48,153 bases of DNA. Origin: a virus. The stretch's first letter is position 1, and every line of letters begins with the position of its first letter. The translations under genes were made by a program, and so were the position numbers. Below are positions 43,843 to 48,153 of the stretch, in pieces. Under the pieces are notes generated by a model that saw only the letters and a program-made list of their open reading frames with translations, was not told the DNA's origin and searched no databases. Location: positions 1 to 48,153 of the IMG/VR virus record IMGVR_UViG_3300032323_003286. One strand, written 5' to 3'.

Positions 43843-44652
43843 TTAAACTGCTAGAGCATATTGATCAGCTAAGCTGAATAGTTTTTGATTCAAAATCATA
43901 TCTGTTTTAAAGTTACGAACATCAGCTGTTAGGTTTTCTTGAATTCTGTTGAACACTGTCCACAAATCGTTACCTTCATCTTCAATACGATTAACTTTAA
44001 GCAATTGCAATACTTTTTCTTCTTGCGCAGCATTAACTTGAGCATTTCTTAAAGAATCAACATAATCTGCTCTGTTCAAATCAAATGAACTATCAAATTT
44101 AATTCGATATGCATCTCTAGCAAGAGCATTAGCTTGTTCATGCGTTAATATAACATTTTTAAAGTTTCTAAATGAATCTAGATACATATCAGCTTGATTA
44201 ACTACTTGAGCAATGATTTGCGGAATCTTGTAATAATCAACTTCAGTATGTTTAACTTTAGCTACAGCATAATCACGATGCATCATGTTGTTTACACAAA
44301 CATAACGAAATGCTCCTGGTTGGATTTCAAGCGCTGTGTTACCGCTTGTGCTGTTTGATAGTTTGATAGTAAACAATGATTCGATGTTACCTTTTCTATC
44401 ATACATTTTAAAATCAGGATGATGTAAATCAAGATAATGCGAATCAATTTTTCTACTTTTACCTCTTTGTTCAGCTACGCCTTTTAATTTAAAACCTTCG
44501 TTTTGTAGCATTTCAACCACATCTAACGTTTCGATATAAAATGGTTTTTGTTTGATGCGTTGAACATTTTTAATGTTGTTTACATCTAGTGTGTTAGCAA
44601 ATGCGATTGCTTTGTTGATATCGTTATCAACCGGAATAAATTTGTACTTCAT
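43843..44652 (-). CDS. DUF932-type protein, paralogue 2
   Basis: The 269-residue protein begins MKYKFIPVDNDINKAIAFAN. It has SLFTIKLSNSTSGNTALEIQ, then GAFRYVCVNNMMHRDYAVAK (equivalent to GLFRMVCENGLVIS of paralogue 1). It ends DLWTVFNRIQENLTADVRNF, KTDMILNQKLFSLADQYALA. Same length and same ending pattern show a common origin, but identity elsewhere is low. Two copies flanking small membrane genes suggest an old duplication. Confidence 0.8.
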   Translation of the reverse strand: MKYKFIPVDNDINKAIAFANTLDVNNIKNVQRIKQKPFYIETLDVVEMLQNEGFKLKGVAEQRGKSRKIDSHYLDLHHPDFKMYDRKGNIESLFTIKLSNSTSGNTALEIQPGAFRYVCVNNMMHRDYAVAKVKHTEVDYYKIPQIIAQVVNQADMYLDSFRNFKNVILTHEQANALARDAYRIKFDSSFDLNRADYVDSLRNAQVNAAQEEKVLQLLKVNRIEDEGNDLWTVFNRIQENLTADVRNFKTDMILNQKLFSLADQYALAV

Positions 44653-44677
44653 ACTTGTTTTTTTTAATTATACACTT

Positions 44678-44687
44678 AATATACGAA
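44678..44687 (-). promoter_or_regulatory. TTCGTATATT element
   Basis: Exact copy followed by AAGTGTATAATTAAAA; 25 bases before the second DUF932-type gene. Confidence 0.68.
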
Positions 44688-44688
44688 A

Positions 44689-44704
44689 GGAGGATTGCTC
44701 CTCC
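44689..44704 (-). terminator. Intergenic hairpin attached to promoter
   Basis: Minus strand GGAGGA-GCAA-TCCTCC then TTTCGTATATT. Six perfect pairs and a GNRA-type loop. Confidence 0.58.
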
Positions 44705-44714
44705 AATTCCTTTT

Positions 44715-45518
44715 TTATTCTTCTGCTTGATTAAAAGCATAATGAACTCCATCTTTATAAATCGAAAAGTAGATTTTAAAATCTTTATCGCAATCACGAT
44801 TCTTCTCGAAGTGAAGCGTTCGCTCCAAACCATCTTTGCTACGTTCTACTTTGCAAAATGCTTCCATCATGTGTTTCAATCGGTTTGAACCAGCAAATTC
44901 ATCGCTTTTAGTTACTTGTTGAATATTGATGAATGAAGTATAGTAAGTTTGTTTGTTTTTACCTTTCTTAACATCATCTTGCAACTTCAAAAACCATGAT
45001 TCTGCGTTTTTTGCTGTACCTCCGTTTTGATCTTTATACATATCAAGTATTTCTGCTACTGAATCGACTGCAATTACGTCATATCCTAAGCTAAATACAT
45101 GTTCAATTGTTTCTTTCAATGTATCCATATGATCTTTCAAAAACAATGTTTGTACACAACCAAATGCGGGCATTCGTCGGCAATATTTGTAGTGTCCGAT
45201 TTGATCCATTTCTCCTTGTACAAGCAAACATTTCAAACCTTGCATTGTAAAACGAGCTAGCATATCCATTACTAGTGTTGATTTGCCTGAACCTGGTCCG
45301 CCTGCAATCATCATTGATGTACCTGGCATTAGTCCGCCTTCAGTTGATAGGATCAAATCAATTTCTGTATTTGTTTTGAACGGTACAAATAGCGATTCAT
45401 TGAATTTTAAATCATTACCTCTAAATAGTTGTACAGATGTTGGATCAAATTCAACTGTTACTTTTTGTTTTGCTGGGCGTCCTCGTTTCACTGCTGTTTC
45501 TCTTTTTTCAATTTTCAT
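44715..45518 (-). CDS. RecA-fold ATPase (RadA/RecA-like) with N-terminal AT-hook
   Basis: The 267-residue protein has Walker A GPGSGKST at residues 74-81 and Walker B-like DVIAVDS at 147-153. It also has a RadA-style NIQQVTKSDEFAGSNRLKHM and KNRDCD (compare the KNRFG motif of RadA). Residues 11-17, KRGRPAK, are an AT-hook core, the same element as in the GRP-repeat proteins. It is shorter than RecA or T4 UvsX (about 350-390), lacking a C-terminal domain. Likely role: recombination or DNA-strand processing in replication. UvsX-like strand exchange cannot be assumed. Confidence 0.82.
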   Translation of the reverse strand: MKIEKRETAVKRGRPAKQKVTVEFDPTSVQLFRGNDLKFNESLFVPFKTNTEIDLILSTEGGLMPGTSMMIAGGPGSGKSTLVMDMLARFTMQGLKCLLVQGEMDQIGHYKYCRRMPAFGCVQTLFLKDHMDTLKETIEHVFSLGYDVIAVDSVAEILDMYKDQNGGTAKNAESWFLKLQDDVKKGKNKQTYYTSFINIQQVTKSDEFAGSNRLKHMMEAFCKVERSKDGLERTLHFEKNRDCDKDFKIYFSIYKDGVHYAFNQAEE

Positions 45519-45545
45519 AACTTTTCTTTTTTTAATTTATACTTT

Positions 45546-45555
45546 AATATACGAA
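45546..45555 (-). promoter_or_regulatory. TTCGTATATT element
   Basis: Exact copy followed by AAAGTATAAATTAAA; 27 bases before the RecA-fold ATPase gene. Confidence 0.68.
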
Positions 45556-45582
45556 TTCTTTTTTTAAAAACCTATTCCTTAA

Positions 45583-45780
45583 TTATTCAACCATCCATCC
45601 GTTTTGGTATCGATCTGCTTCATATTGTTTATTGTAAACAAACATAATAATAGCGATGATTGTGTTTAACCAAAAGAAAATAAAATATTTACTGAAATGA
45701 CCTTTGATGTACCATTTAATAAATACATATGCTAGGTAAAATACAATTACGCCTTCTAAAAATTTAAATATTCCTCTCAT
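45583..45780 (-). CDS. Two-helix membrane protein (65 aa)
   Basis: Start at GATTATGAGAGG gives MRGIFKFLEGVIVFYLAYVF, then KWYIKGHFSKYFIFFWLNTI. Two hydrophobic segments joined by a basic loop, ending QYEADRYQNGWMVE. Function unknown. Confidence 0.68.
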   Translation of the reverse strand: MRGIFKFLEGVIVFYLAYVFIKWYIKGHFSKYFIFFWLNTIIAIIMFVYNKQYEADRYQNGWMVE

Positions 45781-45800
45781 AATCTTTTTTTTATACACTC

Positions 45801-45810
45801 AATATACGAA
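45801..45810 (-). promoter_or_regulatory. TTCGTATATT element
   Basis: Exact copy followed by GAGTGTATAAAAAA; 20 bases before the 65-residue membrane gene. Confidence 0.66.
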
Positions 45811-45835
45811 TTCTTTTTTAAATCTCTTATTCCTC

Positions 45836-46045
45836 TTATAAAGGTAGTTTTTCTAATTTAAAAGAAGTCCCTTGTTGAATGATTCGAAATTGAGCTTCAT
45901 TTACAATTGTTCTAGCTTCATCCATGTCCTCACCAAATTCAGGATAACCTCGTCTCATTCCGATGAATACTTGAGCATATTCGTTTAAAACAATAAACTC
46001 AGGCTCTTTAGGTTCTCTTAATTTTTTATTTAAAACTGCTTTCAT
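45836..46045 (-). CDS. Small hypothetical protein (69 aa)
   Basis: MKAVLNKKLREPKEPEFIVL then NEYAQVFIGMRRGYPEFGED and ending TSFKLEKLPL. Basic start, alpha/beta. Function unknown. Confidence 0.66.
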   Translation of the reverse strand: MKAVLNKKLREPKEPEFIVLNEYAQVFIGMRRGYPEFGEDMDEARTIVNEAQFRIIQQGTSFKLEKLPL

Positions 46046-46062
46046 TTTCTTAATTTAAGAGG

Positions 46063-46072
46063 AATATACGAA
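46063..46072 (-). promoter_or_regulatory. TTCGTATATT element
   Basis: Exact copy followed by CCTCTTAAATTAAG (no TATAA); 17 bases before the 69-residue gene, after the hairpin at 46073-46090. Confidence 0.6.
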
Positions 46073-46090
46073 AGGGAGATTGCTCTCCCT
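46073..46090 (-). terminator. Intergenic hairpin attached to promoter
   Basis: Minus strand AGGGAGA-GCAA-TCTCCCT then TTCGTATATT. Seven perfect pairs and a GNRA-type loop. Confidence 0.6.
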
Positions 46091-46105
46091 ATTCCCTTTT
46101 TTAAA

Positions 46106-46363
46106 TTAAAATCTCGCAAGTGGGTCTGATGGTGGTAGATTAATTGTTAATTCACCTTTTGAATTAAGTGCTTTTTCTAAAGGTTTTACTTCAACTAACA
46201 CTCCGTTAATTTTAAATGAACCTCCTTGTTTAAGTAGTTTTTTAAATAGAATTTCGTGGCTTTCTTTCCACGATTCACTTGCTTTAAGGACAGTTGCTTT
46301 GTCTACTTCAACTCCATCAAATTTGATGATGATTCCTTTTCTAATTGATTGTGCTGATATCAT
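46106..46363 (-). CDS. Hypothetical protein (85 aa)
   Basis: MISAQSIRKGIIIKFDGVEV then DKATVLKASESWKESHEILF. The end KGELTINLPPSDPLARF is a Pro-rich tail. Function unknown. Overlaps the stop of the preceding microprotein as ATGA. Confidence 0.68.
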   Translation of the reverse strand: MISAQSIRKGIIIKFDGVEVDKATVLKASESWKESHEILFKKLLKQGGSFKINGVLVEVKPLEKALNSKGELTINLPPSDPLARF

Positions 46364-46458
46364 TTTTTAATTTTTTTAGTGAAATACCACTCACCAATTT
46401 TCATTCCAACTGCGATCCCAAAAAGAAATCCTCCTAACCATAATATAAAATCAATCAT
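46360..46458 (-). CDS. Membrane microprotein (32 aa)
   Basis: MIDFILWLGGFLFGIAVGMK then IGEWYFTKKIKK. One hydrophobic helix with GxxxG-like spacing and a basic tail. Overlaps the genes on both sides (8 bases and ATGA), so translation is coupled. Confidence 0.62.
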   Translation of the reverse strand: MIDFILWLGGFLFGIAVGMKIGEWYFTKKIKK

Positions 46459-46681
46459 TTTCTTCTAAAATTTCTTCGTTAATAATTTCTGCTTCTTGTA
46501 TTGTTTCTGCAAACAAAAAATGTGATTCTGTTCGCAACACATGATCAACATTTGTTAAATAATCTCTCCATTCCTTTACTGCCTCTAAATTGATGATTCC
46601 CTCTTTATTGGCAAACAACGAAATTGGAATGTCTCGGTGGATTATATACCACTTGTCGTTATGTTTGTATAATTGTTTCAT
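46451..46681 (-). CDS. Hypothetical protein (76 aa)
   Basis: MKQLYKHNDKWYIIHRDIPI then NLEAVKEWRDYLTNVDHVLR and ending ILEEND. Alpha/beta with an acidic end. It abuts the gene before it. Function unknown. Confidence 0.68.
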   Translation of the reverse strand: MKQLYKHNDKWYIIHRDIPISLFANKEGIINLEAVKEWRDYLTNVDHVLRTESHFLFAETIQEAEIINEEILEEND

Positions 46682-46906
46682 TTACTCTAAACTTAAACCA
46701 CTATCGCTTTTCAACTCGTGAAGCGTTTCTCTGATTTTCTCTACAGCTTTATATGCTTCACCTATTAGTTTATCATTGTATTTTAATTCTTTACGTAGGT
46801 GTTGATCTAGTTCCCACACTAACATTTTCCATTTCCATCCATTAATAGCTGACTCCATGTCTTCTCGCTCATCCATTGGGTCAAATTCCAGAATCACTTT
46901 TGCCAT
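46682..46906 (-). CDS. Conserved phage hypothetical protein (74 aa)
   Basis: MAKVILEFDPMDEREDMESA then NGWKWKMLVWELDQHLRKEL with the common small-phage pattern MAKxILEFxxxEdxxxxxxAxxG.KWxxvlWElDqxLR. Found widely in phages, function unknown. Ends GLSLE. Confidence 0.82.
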   Translation of the reverse strand: MAKVILEFDPMDEREDMESAINGWKWKMLVWELDQHLRKELKYNDKLIGEAYKAVEKIRETLHELKSDSGLSLE

Positions 46907-46907
46907 G

Positions 46908-47102
46908 TTATTTTTCTATTAATTTCATATTTTTCCAATCTGAGGTAACACCATTTACTCTTACTCTATATTTGAATACAGATAAGGGATGACATTCACC
47001 AATAAATTCACCTTCATACCATTGATCTGGTTTGTATTGTCTGTGGTATTTGGGTAAGAATATATTGCTCACTAGTACTTTATCTCCTTTATTTACAGCC
47101 AT
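46908..47102 (-). CDS. Small KOW/SH3-like hypothetical protein (64 aa)
   Basis: MAVNKGDKVLVSNIFLPKYH then WYEGEFIGECHPLSVFKYRV and ending MKLIEK. A barrel-like pattern (GDKVLV...GEFIG). It overlaps the upstream metallophosphoesterase gene by 10 bases. Confidence 0.68.
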   Translation of the reverse strand: MAVNKGDKVLVSNIFLPKYHRQYKPDQWYEGEFIGECHPLSVFKYRVRVNGVTSDWKNMKLIEK

Positions 47103-47848
47103 GTTATTTCATTTGTTACATTATCCCATTCAAATGTCCATGGAGCATTTGTATAATTGTATCGTTCATCTAAAACAGATGCATTAAAATAATGTGTTTG
47201 ACCATCATAGTAGTAACCATAACTACCATGTATATGTCCGCAAACATGAATTTTTGGACGAGAAACAGTGTTAATATGTTCTGCTAACAATTCACATCCC
47301 ACTCGTATTGTGTTCCCACCAGGTATATCTAACTTACCCCAAACAGGACCATGTGTAACTAGAATATCTGTGTTGATTGGAATAGCATCCCATTTTGCTT
47401 TAAGTTCTTCTCCATTACGAGGCAAATTAAACGCCCAATCATAAAACCATGGCTGCCACGGTGAACCATATATGCGAACGTTTTCTTCCGGCATATCTCC
47501 ATTGTGTCCATCATAGTATAGAACATGTTCTTCATCTTGTAGATATTCTATTGTTTTATGTTCTGCTAAAGCATTTTTAGCCCATTCAGGGTCGTTTTCC
47601 ATTATGCGATCGTGGTTACCTGCGATCAATATTTTTGTATTGTAATTGTCAATTTCATCAAACCACTTAAAGAATTCACGAGCTTCAATGAAATCGTATC
47701 CTGAAGACATAAAATCACCTGCATGTATCAAAATGTCACCTCCAGGTAAATCTAGTGGTTGATCGGCATTGCGTAACGACTTTGTTGTTGAAAGTTGATT
47801 ATGCTTTGTATGCGTATCTGATATTAATGTGATTTTATAAATTCCCAT
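47093..47848 (-). CDS. Metallophosphoesterase, larger calcineurin-like (251 aa)
   Basis: Start chosen at MGIYKITLISDTHTKHNQLS; a longer frame overlaps the gene upstream. Motifs: LISDTHTKH (Asp11, His13), ILIHAGDFMS (GD), ILIAGNHDRI (GNHD), ILVTHGPVWG (TH) and HVCGHIHGSYG (GHxH). All metal ligands are present. The length and ITLISDTHTKH...GDILIHAGD pattern match MPPED-type/UPF0046-like phosphodiesterases. It probably cleaves a cyclic or diester nucleotide, perhaps a defence or signalling molecule. Confidence 0.88.
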   Translation of the reverse strand: MGIYKITLISDTHTKHNQLSTTKSLRNADQPLDLPGGDILIHAGDFMSSGYDFIEAREFFKWFDEIDNYNTKILIAGNHDRIMENDPEWAKNALAEHKTIEYLQDEEHVLYYDGHNGDMPEENVRIYGSPWQPWFYDWAFNLPRNGEELKAKWDAIPINTDILVTHGPVWGKLDIPGGNTIRVGCELLAEHINTVSRPKIHVCGHIHGSYGYYYDGQTHYFNASVLDERYNYTNAPWTFEWDNVTNEITWL

Positions 47849-48125
47849 TTTTTGTAATATATAATTTATAACTTGAATTTTTTGTTTTAAATGTAATACA
47901 GCGATGATCTCCAAATTCAACATCACTTTCAATTTCTGTAATTGTAGTTGTTAACCAAGTGTATTGAAATGTATATTGTGGATCAATAATAACACTAAAA
48001 CCAACTTGAGGTTCATCGTGGAGTTGTTTGTAACGGCTACCTATTTCTTCACCTTCCCACTCTATAAATTTGTATTGTGTTCCAAAATGTGTTTTACCAT
48101 TACTTTTTATTAGTGTAATGGGCAT
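47835..48125 (-). CDS. Hypothetical protein (96 aa)
   Basis: MPITLIKSNGKTHFGTQYKF then GSRYKQLHDEPQVGFSVIID and ITEIESDVEFGDHRCITFKT. Ends SYKLYITKNGNL. A beta-rich protein of no recognised family. Its end overlaps the phosphoesterase start by 14 bases. The 28 bases beyond its start hold nothing I can assign. Confidence 0.68.
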   Translation of the reverse strand: MPITLIKSNGKTHFGTQYKFIEWEGEEIGSRYKQLHDEPQVGFSVIIDPQYTFQYTWLTTTITEIESDVEFGDHRCITFKTKNSSYKLYITKNGNL

Positions 48126-48153
48126 ATTTGTTGAATCACAAATGTTACAAACA

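Noticed and set aside
44627-44833. 68-residue minus-strand frame
   Set aside because: It lies across the end of the RecA-fold ATPase gene, the hairpin and the next promoter, with no leader.
26071-46072. Repeated TTCGTATATT as a CRISPR or mobile repeat
   Set aside because: Units are separated by whole genes at irregular distances and always lie before minus-strand starts, as promoters would.

Overview
The window is about 48 kb of an AT-rich (roughly 30% G+C by eye) tailed-phage genome. Virtually every gene lies on the minus strand, so transcription runs from high to low coordinates. Baseplate proteins of the T4 type (gp5-, gp6- and gp25-like), a gp55-like late sigma factor and a zinc-finger/TOPRIM primase identify a contractile-tailed, T4-related myovirus. 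Most genes start in an A-rich leader ending GTTATG with no Shine-Dalgarno sequence. This suggests, but does not prove, a Bacteroidetes (Flavobacteriia-like) host.

Left block (1-3825): a nucleotidyltransferase cut by the window edge, a P-loop kinase, a PD-(D/E)XK nuclease, a DnaG/gp61-like primase, a GIY-YIG homing endonuclease with NUMOD-like modules, and a second GIY-YIG-like protein. Structural block (3831-19673): two paralogous tail proteins, a conserved virion protein, a 2108-residue structural protein with a lectin-like domain, and the baseplate genes. Expression and accessory block (19707-24844): the late sigma factor, a membrane-anchored protein, an HD-domain hydrolase, a T5orf172-type GIY-YIG protein, two beta-rich proteins and small membrane proteins.

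At 24.85-28.0 kb the composition changes sharply. An 860-base gene-free stretch holds a G-rich-to-C-rich strand-skew switch and then about 550 bases of C-rich degenerate repeats built from GGTNACC, CACCCAG and CCCGGGT. It is followed by small genes of unusually high G+C, some with a true AGGAG ribosome-binding site, then a tRNA-Met(CAT) and a tRNA-like element without an anticodon arm. From 28 to 48 kb lies a long array of mostly unknown small genes, probably early host-takeover genes. Most transcription units carry the same upstream module: often a hairpin, then TTCGTATATT, a TATAA-like stretch and an A-rich leader. Among them are several unlisted transmembrane microproteins of 22-36 residues, two repeat proteins with AT-hook-like GRP cores, two DUF932-type paralogues, two metallophosphoesterases, a RadA/RecA-fold ATPase, a papain/C39-like protein and a second tRNA-like element lacking its anticodon arm. 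A gene-free region at 31.8-32.43 kb has iteron-like repeats and is a second origin candidate.

The likely division of labour is that the right half acts early (host takeover, nucleic-acid metabolism), while the sigma factor probably drives the structural block late. Functions beyond recognised families are not assigned. Start codons were chosen by leader context, so several proteins are shorter here than their longest open frames.
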